Assembly (NCBI RefSeq): GCF_004522095.1 | Contig: NZ_SPUI01000002.1 | Span: forward strand, 930,001-994,000 | DNA length: 64,000 bases | Direction of reading: 5' to 3' | Source of the DNA: Nocardioides sp. 503 | GTDB taxonomy: Bacteria; Actinomycetota; Actinomycetes; Propionibacteriales; Nocardioidaceae | Part shown: positions 44,808-53,475 of the stretch, one piece after another | How the letters are laid out: each line of letters begins with the position of its first letter | How positions within the stretch are numbered: the stretch's first letter is position 1 | Translations under genes and position numbers: made by a program | Notes under the pieces: generated by a model | What the model was told of the DNA's origin: nothing | Database searches by the model: none | What the model saw: the letters and a program-made list of their open reading frames with translations, nothing else

Positions 44808-46190
44808 ATGACGCGCCGGGTCGAGGCCGACTACCTCGTGGTGGGGGCCGGGGCCAGCGGCATGGCCTTCGCCGATGCCCTGGTGGACCACGCCGACGTA
44901 CGAGTGGCCCTGGTCGACCGCCGCCCGGAGGTCGGCGGCCACTGGCGGGGGGCCTACCCGTTCGTGCGCCTGCACCAGGCGTCGTCGTTCTACGGCGTCG
45001 CCTCGACGGTCCTGGGCGGTGGCCGGATCCAGCAGGACGGACCCGAGGCCGGGCTGCACGAGCGGGCCGACCAGCCCACGATCTGCGCCTACTACGACGA
45101 GGTGCTCGAGCGGCTCACGGCCACCGGGCGGGTGGAGCTGCTCGCCGAGCACGACCACCTGGGGGACGGGGTGATCGCCGCCCTCGGGACGGGGGAGCGC
45201 CTGGAGGTTCCCGAGCGCTGCCGGGTGGTCGACGCGCGCTACCTCGCACCGGAGATCCCCGCCGAGAGCCCGCCGCGCTTCGCCGTCGCCGACGGCGCCC
45301 GGGTCGTGCCCGTCAACGACCTCGTGGGCCTCGAGGAGTCGCCCAGCCAGTACGTCGTCGTCGGCTCCGGCAAGACCGCGACCGACGCCTGCGTCTGGCT
45401 GCTGGGCCGCGGGGTCGACCCCGGCGCCATCTGCTGGGTCCGCCCGCGCGACCCCTGGATGCTCAACCGCACCCAGGTCCAGCCCGATCCGGCGGTCTAC
45501 CTCGGCATGGTCGCGGACATGATGCGCGCCGCCGCCGGGGCCCGCACGCTGCCCGACCTGTTCCTGGAGCTCGAGGAGGCCGGCACCATGCTCCGCGTCG
45601 ACCGCGCGGTCACCCCGACGATGGCCAAGGCGCCGACGCTCGGCACGTGGGAGCTGGACCTGCTCCGCACGGTCGAGGACGTCGTACGTCGCGGGCACCT
45701 CGCCTCGGTCTCGCGCGGTCGCCTGGACTTCGAGGACGGCTCGGTCGCGGTCGCCGACGACGCGCTCGTGGTCAACTGCGCCGCCGACGGGCTCAAGCAG
45801 CGCCCGAGGGTGCCGATCTGGGCGCCGGAGGCGATCACGCTCCAGCCGGTCCGCGCGGGCTTCCCCTGCTTCGGCGCCGCGCTGGCCGGCTACGTCGAGG
45901 CCACCCGCGACGACGACGCCGAGAAGAACCGACTCTGCCCGCCGTCGTCGTTCGGCAACTCGCTGGCCGACTGGGCCCGGATGAACGTGCTGGGCATGCG
46001 CGCCTCGGCGGCGTTCGGCGCCGAGCCCGACATCAGGGCCTGGGCCGACCAGGTCGCGCTCAACCCCGCCCGCATCCCGCCCGGGCATCCCGGGTCGCCG
46101 GCGCTCGACGACGCGCTGGCAGCCCTGCAGCGCCACTCCGGGCCCGGGGTCGCCCGGCTGGCCGAGCTGGGCGGGCTGCCCCCGGTCTGA
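44808..46190 (+). CDS. FAD-dependent oxidoreductase, flavin-monooxygenase-like
   Basis: A 460-residue two-dinucleotide-domain flavoprotein. FAD binds via YLVVGAGASGMAFADAL (about 9-25) with GGHWRGAYPFVRLHQ after it. A second nucleotide site YVVVGSGKTATDACVWLL lies near 180-200. The layout is like class B flavin monooxygenases, but no FxGxxxHxxxW fingerprint is seen, so it may be a reductase or dehydrogenase. Substrate unknown. Starts at ATG 44808, 44 bases after the hydrolase stop. Confidence 0.75.
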   Translation: MTRRVEADYLVVGAGASGMAFADALVDHADVRVALVDRRPEVGGHWRGAYPFVRLHQASSFYGVASTVLGGGRIQQDGPEAGLHERADQPTICAYYDEVLERLTATGRVELLAEHDHLGDGVIAALGTGERLEVPERCRVVDARYLAPEIPAESPPRFAVADGARVVPVNDLVGLEESPSQYVVVGSGKTATDACVWLLGRGVDPGAICWVRPRDPWMLNRTQVQPDPAVYLGMVADMMRAAAGARTLPDLFLELEEAGTMLRVDRAVTPTMAKAPTLGTWELDLLRTVEDVVRRGHLASVSRGRLDFEDGSVAVADDALVVNCAADGLKQRPRVPIWAPEAITLQPVRAGFPCFGAALAGYVEATRDDDAEKNRLCPPSSFGNSLADWARMNVLGMRASAAFGAEPDIRAWADQVALNPARIPPGHPGSPALDDALAALQRHSGPGVARLAELGGLPPV

Positions 46191-46228
46191 GCCGAGGTGG
46201 GCTGCGACGTCCCCCGTAGGATCCGGAG

Positions 46229-47077
46229 ATGGATCTCATCGTGCTGGTGCTCGTGATCGCAGCCGTCGCCGCGGTGGTGCTCGTGACGAGCCGCCGCAGC
46301 AAGCAGCAGGAGCTCGAGCGGCAGGACCGCGAGCTCGCGCCGGTCAAGAAGCTGGCCGACGAGGACGTCACCGCGCTCGGCGAGGACCTCCAGCGCCTCG
46401 ACCTGGAGATGAGCGGCCACGAGCTCGACGAGGGTGCCCGGGCCGACTACCAGCGGGCCCTCGACGCCTACGAGTCGGCCAAGACCGCCGGTGACGCCCT
46501 GGCGCGGCCCGAGGACGTCCGGCACGTCACCGAGATCATCGAGGACGGCCGCTACGCCATCGCCTGCGTGCGCGCCCGGGTGCAGGGCGACCCGTTGCCG
46601 ACGCGGCGCGCCCCCTGCTTCTTCGACCCGCGTCACGGCCCGTCGGTCGCCGACGTGCCGTGGATGCCGCCCGACGGCGTCGAGCGCGACGTGCCGGCCT
46701 GTGCCCTCGACGCCGAGCGGGTCCGCGCCGGCGCCGACCCGGACGTGCGCAAGGTGATGGTCGGCGCCCAGCGCGTGCCCTACTACCAGGGCGGCCGCGC
46801 CTACGAGCCCTACGCCATGGGCTACTTCGGCGCCTTCGGCCCGATGACCTGGATGTTCATGGGCGGCATGATGTTCGGCGGCTTCGGCGACGGCTTCGGC
46901 GGCGACGGCGGGGGAGACGGCGGCGACGGTGGTGACGGCGGCGACGGCGGTGACGGCGGTGACGGCGGCGGGTACGACGGTGGCGACGGCGGTGGCGGCT
47001 ACGACGGCGGCGGCGACGCGGGCGGCTTCGACGGCGGCGGGTTCGACGGCGGCGGGTTCGACATGGGCGGCTTCTAG
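46229..47077 (+). CDS. Membrane-anchored protein with Gly/Asp-rich tail
   Basis: A 282-residue protein. An N-terminal transmembrane segment (MDLIVLVLVIAAVAAVVLV) is followed by a charged helical domain (about 25-125) and a region with ACFFD-like PCFFDPRHGPS and YYQGGRAYEPYAMGYF. From residue ~215 a Met/Gly-rich stretch passes into tandem GGDGGDGG and GGGYDGGGD/GGFDGGG units to the end. The tail is encoded by imperfect 6-9-bp repeats and is probably disordered. The N-terminal part is of the kind often annotated as DUF4178/Tpm-like, but I could not settle a family. Confidence 0.65.
   Translation: MDLIVLVLVIAAVAAVVLVTSRRSKQQELERQDRELAPVKKLADEDVTALGEDLQRLDLEMSGHELDEGARADYQRALDAYESAKTAGDALARPEDVRHVTEIIEDGRYAIACVRARVQGDPLPTRRAPCFFDPRHGPSVADVPWMPPDGVERDVPACALDAERVRAGADPDVRKVMVGAQRVPYYQGGRAYEPYAMGYFGAFGPMTWMFMGGMMFGGFGDGFGGDGGGDGGDGGDGGDGGDGGDGGGYDGGDGGGGYDGGGDAGGFDGGGFDGGGFDMGGF
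46905..47071 (+). repeat. Low-complexity Gly/Asp-coding repeat tract
   Basis: Imperfect tandem GGCGAC/GGTGAC hexamers, then GGCGGCTTCGAC-like units. It codes for the repeated Gly-Gly-Asp tail of the gene at 46229-47077. Synonymous variation between units shows it has been kept as protein rather than freshly expanded. Confidence 0.7.
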
Positions 47078-48123
47078 AGGCTCGCGTCCTGGGGCGTCCA
47101 GCCGAGAGCCGGGCCGAGCCGGGTCGCGATGTCGGTGAGGATCTGCACGTAGTCCTCGTGCGCGAAGGAGAACGGCAGCGCGAACGCGACCTCGTCGACC
47201 TCGCGGAAGGCGGCGTGGGTGTAGAGGCGCTCCGCGATCTCCTCGGAGGTGCCGACCAGGTCGGGTGCGAAGAGCAGCCGCCCGGGGCCCTGCGGAGCGG
47301 TGGTCCGCGGCAGCCGCGCGGCGGCGTACGCCTCGTACCTCGCGCGCTGCTCGCTGGAGGCGGAGTCGGTGGGGACGACGACCAGGCCCTGCGACACCCG
47401 AGCGGCGGCACCGTCCGGGTGGTGCTCGCGGAAGCGTCGCACGTGGGACAGCTGGATCTCGGCGAAGTCGAGGCGCTCGTCCTGGCCGGCCGCCGGCGGC
47501 TCGGCCTTCACGACGCTGCTGGTGAGCAGGTTCATGCGGTGCTCGCCCGCCCACTGCGCCGAGCGGAGGCTGGCGCCGCCGTACCAGAGGCGGTCGGCGA
47601 GGCCCGCCGAGTGCGGCTGCACCCGGTCGGAGAACTCCTCGATGCCGTCCGTCCCCTGGAAGGGGCTGACCGGCTCGCCCCGGACCATGCGGAGCAGCCG
47701 CTCGACCCGCCCGTAGGTGAAGTCCTCCAGGTCGGCGGTGTCGGGGTAGAGCGCCTCGCGGACCTCGTCGTAGCGCATCGGGGGCCCGACGCTCAGGCCC
47801 GGGTTGAGCCGTCCGCCCGAGAGCAGGTCGACGGTGGCGAGGTCCTCGGCGAGCCGGAGGGGGTTCTCCCAGCCGAGCGGGATCACCGCGGTGCCGAGCT
47901 GGATCCGGCGGGTCCGCTGCGACGCTGCAGCCAGCACGGCCACGGGGGAGGAGATGCCGTACTGCAGGTGCCGGTGCCGCACCCACGCGCTGTCGAAGCC
48001 CAGCTGCTCGCCCAGCTCGATCACCCGCAGGGTGGACTCGTGACCGGGTCGCGGGTCGGCGGCGTCGAAGAGTCCGATGGTCAGGAACCCCAGGCTCCGC
48101 AGGGGGGTGGACGGGTCCGGCAC
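47074..48123 (-). CDS. LLM-class flavin-dependent oxidoreductase
   Basis: A 349-residue luciferase-like protein of the subgroup that starts LGFLTIGLFDAADPRPGHE. DSAWVRHRHLQYGISSPVAVLAA, QLGTAVIPLGWENPLRLAED and GGRLNPGLSVGPPMRY are the flavin-side motifs. Substrate unknown. It is convergent with the Gly/Asp-tail gene, with the two stop regions overlapping by four bases. Not linked to a KstR site. Confidence 0.82.
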   Translation of the reverse strand: MPDPSTPLRSLGFLTIGLFDAADPRPGHESTLRVIELGEQLGFDSAWVRHRHLQYGISSPVAVLAAASQRTRRIQLGTAVIPLGWENPLRLAEDLATVDLLSGGRLNPGLSVGPPMRYDEVREALYPDTADLEDFTYGRVERLLRMVRGEPVSPFQGTDGIEEFSDRVQPHSAGLADRLWYGGASLRSAQWAGEHRMNLLTSSVVKAEPPAAGQDERLDFAEIQLSHVRRFREHHPDGAAARVSQGLVVVPTDSASSEQRARYEAYAAARLPRTTAPQGPGRLLFAPDLVGTSEEIAERLYTHAAFREVDEVAFALPFSFAHEDYVQILTDIATRLGPALGWTPQDASL

Positions 48124-48174
48124 GGTGGTCCTCTCGAGCGGCGGGTGGCGTCCTCGAGCCTAGCCAGCGGCTCG

Positions 48175-48507
48175 TCAGCCGAGCAGCGGTCGCAGCTCCA
48201 CCTTGCGGTGACAGGCGCGCGAGCCCTGCGCGGCGAGCCGCATCGCCACGTCGAGGTCCGGGGCCTCCACGATCCACAGGCCCGCGCAGTACTCCTTGGA
48301 CTCCACGAACGGCCCGTCGGTGACGAGGCCCCGCCCGTCGCGGTCGTCGATCACCGTGGCGCTGCTGGGCGCGGCCAGGCCGCCGGCGAAGACCCAGTGG
48401 CCACCGTCGCGCAGCCGGGCGTTGAACTCGTCGATCGCCGCCATCTCCTCGGGGGTGGCGGAGCCGGTCCTGTCGTCGATCACGGACACCAGGTACTGCA
48501 TGGTCAT
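48175..48507 (-). CDS. YCII-domain protein
   Basis: A 110-residue protein with MQYLVSVIDDRTGSATPEEM, FNARLRDGGHWVFAGGLAAP and the family signature DGPFVESKEYCAGLWIVEAPDLDVA. It closely follows the DGPF/YCII subgroup often encoded beside ECF sigma factors. No sigma gene is present here. GAGGAG precedes ATG 48507 by three bases and ATG 48501 by nine, so the true start may be the second. Confidence 0.82.
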   Translation of the reverse strand: MTMQYLVSVIDDRTGSATPEEMAAIDEFNARLRDGGHWVFAGGLAAPSSATVIDDRDGRGLVTDGPFVESKEYCAGLWIVEAPDLDVAMRLAAQGSRACHRKVELRPLLG

Positions 48508-48649
48508 CGTCTCCTCGTGCTCGGGGGCGCCCCGTCCGGGCGCCCGCTCACCCCTGCCACGAACGCCGGTGCCCGCATACGACATCACGGACCCCCGGTT
48601 GTCCGATCCGACGAACCCGGCGCGCCCGGTCGTTCCTACGCTGACCGGC

Positions 48650-50035
48650 ATGACGACCTACGAGCACGCCGTCGAGTGGCTGGACGCGAACTTCGCCGGC
48701 CTGGTGGCCGAGCACGGGGTCCCCGGGGCGTCGGTGGGCGTCCTCGTCGGAGACCGGGTCGCCACGGCCGCGGCCGGCGTCACCAGCCTCGGGACCCGGG
48801 TGGAGGTCGACACCGACACGGTCTTCCAGATCGGGTCGATCACGAAGATCTGGACCACCACGCTGGTGATGCAGCTGGTCGACGACGGGCTCCTGGACCT
48901 CGACGTGCCGGTCGTCCACTACCTGCCCGAGCTCGTCATCGGCGACATGGCGGCGGCCGAGGTCATCACCACGCGCCACCTGCTGACGCACACCGCCGGC
49001 TTCGAGGGTGACGTCTTCACCGACACCGGCCGCGGCTCCGACGCCGTCGAGAGGTACGTCGCCACGCTCGGCGACCTCCCGCAGCTGTTCGCCCCGGGCG
49101 CGACGTTCTCCTACAACAACACCGGCTTCGTGGTGCTGGGCAGGCTGGTCGAGGTGCTGCGCGGCCAGCCGTTCGACGAGGCGCTGGTCGAGCGGATCGC
49201 GGCTCCCCTGGGGCTGGAGCGCGTGTCTCCGAGCCCCTACGAGGCGATCCGCCACCGGGCCGCTCTCGGCCACGTCGCCGGCGAGGACGGCGCCATGAAG
49301 CCGGCCCCGACCTGGGCGCTGGCGCGCTCCAACGCGCCCGCCGGCGCGATGCTCGCGATGACGCCCACCGACCTGCTCGGGTTCGTGCGCGCACACCTGT
49401 CCGGCGGCACGGCCGCCGACGGCACCCGCATCCTCAGCGCCGCCTCGGTCGCCGCGATGCAGACCCGGGAGGTCGACCTGCCGCTGCTCTCCGGCATGGC
49501 GGAGTCCTGGGGCCTGGGCTGGCACCTCGACGGCTCGGGCGAGGACGCGGTCGTCGCCCACGACGGCGGCACGATCGGCCAGGCGGCGTTCCTGCGGGCC
49601 GTCCCCGCCCGCGGGGTGGCCGTCACGGTGCTGACCAACGGCGGCGACTTCTTCGGGCTCTTCGAGGACGTCGTCGCGCGGCTCGTGCGCGACCTCACCG
49701 GCGTCGTCCTGCCCGTCCGGCCCACCCCGCCGGCGGAGCCCGAGCAGGTCGACGTGGGGCGCTTCCTGGGCCGCTACTCCGACACCATCTACGACGTCAC
49801 GGTCACCCAGGACGACGACGGCCGGCTCTGGCTGGACCGGGTCCCCAAGGACATCATCGCCGAGATCGGCGAGCAGCCGGTCCGCTTCGAGCTCGTGCAC
49901 CTCGAGGACGACTCGTTCATCTCGGTGGAGCCCTTCCACAGCATCCACCCGGTCTTCACGTTCATCGCCGCCGCCGACCCCACCGCACCGGCGGCGTACG
50001 TCCACTACGGCCGGGTCGTGGCCCGCGCCGACTGA
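48650..50035 (+). CDS. Serine hydrolase, beta-lactamase/LACTB family
   Basis: A 461-residue class C beta-lactamase-fold serine hydrolase. Ser63 and Lys66 form the SxxK motif (IGSITKIWT), Tyr155 the YxN motif (FSYNNTGF), and HDGGTIG (about residues 304-310) stands for the KTG-like third motif. An additional C-terminal beta-domain starts around 370. There is no signal peptide, so it is probably cytoplasmic and an esterase or peptidase rather than an antibiotic-destroying enzyme. ATG 48650 is chosen; the longer frame from 48296 is antisense to the YCII gene. Confidence 0.85.
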   Translation: MTTYEHAVEWLDANFAGLVAEHGVPGASVGVLVGDRVATAAAGVTSLGTRVEVDTDTVFQIGSITKIWTTTLVMQLVDDGLLDLDVPVVHYLPELVIGDMAAAEVITTRHLLTHTAGFEGDVFTDTGRGSDAVERYVATLGDLPQLFAPGATFSYNNTGFVVLGRLVEVLRGQPFDEALVERIAAPLGLERVSPSPYEAIRHRAALGHVAGEDGAMKPAPTWALARSNAPAGAMLAMTPTDLLGFVRAHLSGGTAADGTRILSAASVAAMQTREVDLPLLSGMAESWGLGWHLDGSGEDAVVAHDGGTIGQAAFLRAVPARGVAVTVLTNGGDFFGLFEDVVARLVRDLTGVVLPVRPTPPAEPEQVDVGRFLGRYSDTIYDVTVTQDDDGRLWLDRVPKDIIAEIGEQPVRFELVHLEDDSFISVEPFHSIHPVFTFIAAADPTAPAAYVHYGRVVARAD

Positions 50036-50074
50036 GGGACACGTCGGCCCGCGTGGTCCACCGTTGCCCGAACC

Positions 50075-50088
50075 TAGAACAGGTTCTA
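50075..50088. promoter_or_regulatory. KstR operator upstream of the acyl-CoA ligase gene
   Basis: TAGAACAGGTTCTA is a textbook KstR site. It runs into TAGTCT (50087-50092), and the GTG start follows six bases later, a leaderless layout. Confidence 0.88.
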
Positions 50089-50098
50089 GTCTGCTCCG

Positions 50099-51703
50099 GT
50101 GAGCGACGACATGCGGACCGGCACCCACAACGGCAACCTGATGGTGGCCGCGCTGAAGCGGCACCGCGACAAGGACGTGATGTACCTCGGCGACACCACC
50201 CTCAAGGGGGGCGAGGTCGCCGAGCAGATGTCGCGCTACGTCCAGGCGTTCGAGGCGCTGGGCGCCGGCACGGGCACGACCGCGGCGCTGCTGGCGCTGA
50301 ACCGGCCGGAGGTGCTGTTCATCCTCGGGGCGGGCCAGACCCAGGGCTACCGCCGCACGTCGCTGCACCCGCTGGGCTCGGCCGACGACCACGCCTACGT
50401 CATCAACGACGCAGGCATCACGGCGCTGGTCATCGACCCCTACTTCACCGAGCGGGCCCTCGCCCTGCTCGAGAAGTGCCCGGGGCTGACCAAGGTGCTG
50501 ACGATCGGCCCGGTGCCCGAGGAGCTGGCGCACGTCGGCGAGGACCTCGTGGCCGCGGCGGCGACGTTCGAGGCGCAGCCGCTGACGGCGAAGGTGCTGC
50601 CGCCCGACCACATCGTCTCGATCACCTACACCGGCGGCACGACCGGCAAGCCCAAGGGCGTGATCGGCACGTCCGGGGCCATGGCCACGATGGCGCAGAT
50701 CCAGCTCGCCGAGTGGGAGTGGCCGGTGGAGCCGCGCTTCCTGATGTGCACCCCGCTGTCGCACGCCGGCGCGGCCTTCTTCGTGCCGACCGTCATCAAG
50801 GGCGGCTCGCTCTACGTCCTCCCGCGGTTCGACCCCGCCGAGGTGCTGCGCACGATCGAGGAGCAGCGGATCACCGCCACGATGCTGGTGCCGTCGATGC
50901 TGTACGCGCTGATGGACCACCCGGACTCGCACACCCGCGACCTGTCGTCGCTCGAGACCGTCTACTACGGCGCCTCGGCGATCAACCCGGTGCGGCTCAA
51001 GGAGGCGATCGAGCGGTTCGGCCCGATCTTCGCCCAGTACTACGGCCAGTCCGAGGCCCCGATGGTGATCACCTACCTCGCCAAGGCCGACCACGTGGTC
51101 CCGACGTCCTCTCCCGACGAGGTGCCCGCCCGGCTGTCGTCGTGCGGTCGCCCGTCGGCGTTCATCCGCACCGCGCTGCTCGGCGAGGACGGCCAGCCGG
51201 TGCCGGTGGGGGAGCCGGGCGAGATCTGCGTGGCCGGGTCGCTGCTGTCGGCCGGCTACTGGAACCTGCCTGACGAGACCGCCGAGACCTTCCGCGACGG
51301 CTGGATGCACACCGGCGACGTGGCCCGCGAGGACGAGGACGGCTTCTGGTACATCGTCGACCGCACCAAGGACATGATCGTCACCGGCGGGTTCAACGTG
51401 TTCCCCCGTGAGGTCGAGGACGTCATCGCCGAGCACCCGGCGATCGCCCAGGTCGGGGTCATCGGCACGCCCGACGAGAAGTGGGGCGAGGCCGTCACCG
51501 CGATCGTCGTCCTGCGCCCCGGCACGGAGCTGACGGGCGAGGTCGAGGCCGAGATCAAGCAGATGGTCAAGGACCGCAAGGGTGCGGTCATGTCGCCCAA
51601 GCAGGTCATCGCCACCGAGGCCCTGCCCCTCACCGGGCTCGGCAAGCCGGACAAGAAGGCCCTGCGCGCCCAGTACTGGACCGGCGAGCGCTCCGTTGGC
51701 TAG
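50099..51703 (+). CDS. Acyl-CoA ligase (AMP-binding), KstR-controlled
   Basis: A 534-residue ANL-superfamily acyl-CoA synthetase. The ATP loop is TYTGGTTGKPKGV (176-188), the adenine motif YYGQSEAPM, the hinge DGFWYIVDRTKDMIVTGGFNVFP, and the C-terminal catalytic Lys lies in LTGLGKPDKKAL. It activates a carboxylate as the acyl-adenylate and then the CoA thioester. Its KstR promoter indicates a steroid-derived acid as substrate, such as a side chain or propionate-type ring fragment. The particular FadD cannot be named safely. The stop overlaps the next gene's TTG by eight bases. Confidence 0.88.
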   Translation: MSDDMRTGTHNGNLMVAALKRHRDKDVMYLGDTTLKGGEVAEQMSRYVQAFEALGAGTGTTAALLALNRPEVLFILGAGQTQGYRRTSLHPLGSADDHAYVINDAGITALVIDPYFTERALALLEKCPGLTKVLTIGPVPEELAHVGEDLVAAAATFEAQPLTAKVLPPDHIVSITYTGGTTGKPKGVIGTSGAMATMAQIQLAEWEWPVEPRFLMCTPLSHAGAAFFVPTVIKGGSLYVLPRFDPAEVLRTIEEQRITATMLVPSMLYALMDHPDSHTRDLSSLETVYYGASAINPVRLKEAIERFGPIFAQYYGQSEAPMVITYLAKADHVVPTSSPDEVPARLSSCGRPSAFIRTALLGEDGQPVPVGEPGEICVAGSLLSAGYWNLPDETAETFRDGWMHTGDVAREDEDGFWYIVDRTKDMIVTGGFNVFPREVEDVIAEHPAIAQVGVIGTPDEKWGEAVTAIVVLRPGTELTGEVEAEIKQMVKDRKGAVMSPKQVIATEALPLTGLGKPDKKALRAQYWTGERSVG

Positions 51704-52919
51704 CCGCTACGCCTCGCTCAGCCGCGAGGAGCTCGCGACGCTGGTGCCCGAGCTGCTGCTCATCGGTCAGCTCATCGACCGCTCCGGCATGGCGTGGTGC
51801 ATCTCGGCGTGGGGCCGCGAGGAGATGGCGCAGGTCGCGATCGAGGAGTGGTCGGGCGCCTCGCCGATCTACACGCGGCGCATGCAGGACGCGCTGGGCT
51901 ACCGCGGCACCGACGTCGTCACGATCTTCAAGGGCCTCCAGCTCGACATCGGCGCGCCGCCGCAGTTCATGGACTTCCGCTACACCGTCCACGACCCGTG
52001 GCACGGCGAGTTCCACCTCGACCACTGCGGCGCGCTGATGGACGTCGAGCCGATGGGGGAGTCCTACGTCGTGTCGATGTGCCACGACATCGAGGACCCC
52101 ACCTTCGACGCCACCGCCGTGGCCACCAACGCCAGGGCGCAGGTGCGCCCCGTGCACCGGCCCCCGCGGTCCTCGCCGGAGCAGCACCCGCACTGCCGCT
52201 GGACGGTCACCATCGACGAGTCGTTCCCGCCGGTGCAGCCGCTGGCGGCGTACCACCATGTCGCGGCGACGCGCGCTGCCACCGTCGAGCTCGACCCGAT
52301 CGACAACGCGGACGACGGCATGGCCGACTACTCAGGCCCGCTGCTCTCCGACCTCGACTTCGCCGACTTCTCCCACTCGGCCCTGGTGCGGATCGCCGAC
52401 GAGGTGTGCCTGCAGATGCACCTGCTCAACCTGTCCTTCGAGCACGCCGTGCGCGCCCGGTCGACCGACGAGGAGCAGGCGCGCGAGATCTGCACCAAGC
52501 AGCTCGTCGGCATCGCCGGCATCGCGGCCGAGCGCCTGCACCGCGCCCTCGGCCTGCCCGACGGCGTCGAGGGGGCGATGCGCGTGCTCGCGCTGCACCC
52601 GCTGCTCAACCCGGCGGCCTACCACCAGGCGGAGGTGGGGGAGTCGAGCGTGACCGTCGGTCCCTCCGCGGCGTCGGTCGACGGGGGCTGGGCCGCGCTC
52701 GTCGGGCCGGGCCGGCCCGAGCCGCTGCAGGCGCTGGTCCGTGCCGTCGACCCTCACCTGGACGTGGAGGTCTCGGGGACCCCGGAGACCTACACCGCCC
52801 ACGTCGTACGGCGTGAGGTCGCCGCCCGCGAGGCCGGCGAGGTCGCGGTGACGCGGTTCAGCACCGGGGCGGCGTTCGAGTTCCAGCCGCGCCGCTCGCT
52901 GCCGATCACGCCGGTCTGA
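51696..52919 (+). CDS. Unknown protein co-transcribed with the KstR-controlled ligase
   Basis: A 407-residue protein with no recognised domain, starting at TTG 51696 inside the ligase 3' end. The N-terminal half has YTVHDPWHGEFHLDHCGALMD, then VVSMCHDIEDPTFDATA, a cluster of His, Asp and Cys that could bind metal. The C-terminal half is helical (RIADEVCLQMHLLNLSFEHAV, then LVGIAGIAAERLHRAL). No signal peptide or transmembrane segment. Overlap and shared KstR promoter imply a role in steroid catabolism. Its ending overlaps the convergent lemA gene by 14 bases. Confidence 0.7.
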   Translation: MASRYASLSREELATLVPELLLIGQLIDRSGMAWCISAWGREEMAQVAIEEWSGASPIYTRRMQDALGYRGTDVVTIFKGLQLDIGAPPQFMDFRYTVHDPWHGEFHLDHCGALMDVEPMGESYVVSMCHDIEDPTFDATAVATNARAQVRPVHRPPRSSPEQHPHCRWTVTIDESFPPVQPLAAYHHVAATRAATVELDPIDNADDGMADYSGPLLSDLDFADFSHSALVRIADEVCLQMHLLNLSFEHAVRARSTDEEQAREICTKQLVGIAGIAAERLHRALGLPDGVEGAMRVLALHPLLNPAAYHQAEVGESSVTVGPSAASVDGGWAALVGPGRPEPLQALVRAVDPHLDVEVSGTPETYTAHVVRREVAAREAGEVAVTRFSTGAAFEFQPRRSLPITPV

Positions 52920-53475
52920 CCGGAGGAGCGGTGCGGGCCGCCTGGTCGTGCAGCTCGAAGAAGTCGCGGGCCGCGAAGTCGAACATCCCGGCCACGACGT
53001 TGGAGGGGAAGGTCCGCACGCGGGTGTTGTAGGCGCGGACGTTGCCGTTGTAGAAGCGGCGGGCGGCGGCGATCCGGTCCTCGGTGTTGGTCAGCTCGTG
53101 CTGGAGCTGGAGGAAGCCCTGGTTGGCCCTGAGGTCGGGGTAGGCCTCGGTCCGCACCAGCACCGAGGCGAGCGCGCCTCCGAGGCTGTCCTCGTAGCCC
53201 TGCCGCTGCGCCGGCTGCTCGCGGGAGTGGGCGGCCGCCGCCTCGCGGGCCGCGACGAGCTGCTGGAGCAGCGCCTGCTCGTGGGCGGCGTAGCCCCGGA
53301 CGGTCTCGACGAGGTTGGGGATCAGGTCGTGGCGGCGGGTCAGCTCGACGTCGATGCCGCCCCACGACTCGTCCACGAGGGTGCGCTGGCGCACGAAGCG
53401 GTTGTACATGACCACGAGGCTCAGCACGAGGACGAGCACCAGCGCGATGGCGAGGACGAGCAGGACGGCCAGCAT
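52906..53475 (-). CDS. lemA: LemA family protein
   Basis: A 189-residue LemA protein: one N-terminal membrane helix (MLAVLLVLAIALVLVLVLSL), then YNRFVRQRTLVDESWGGIDVELTRRHDLIPNLVETVRGYAAHE and the typical NTEDRIAAARRFYNGNVRAYN and FPSNVVAGMF blocks. LemA proteins are periplasm-facing coiled-coil membrane proteins of unclear function. Its ATG shares one base with the stop of the upstream DUF3137-like gene. Confidence 0.9.
   Translation of the reverse strand: MLAVLLVLAIALVLVLVLSLVVMYNRFVRQRTLVDESWGGIDVELTRRHDLIPNLVETVRGYAAHEQALLQQLVAAREAAAAHSREQPAQRQGYEDSLGGALASVLVRTEAYPDLRANQGFLQLQHELTNTEDRIAAARRFYNGNVRAYNTRVRTFPSNVVAGMFDFAARDFFELHDQAARTAPPVRPA

Noticed and set aside
46905..47071. Possible CRISPR-like array
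   Set aside because: The short tandem units have no spacers and lie in frame inside a coding gene, so they are a Gly/Asp-coding repeat.
48650..50035. Antibiotic-resistance beta-lactamase
   Set aside because: The protein has no signal peptide, has a long C-terminal extra domain and belongs to the broad serine-hydrolase group. Resistance cannot be inferred.
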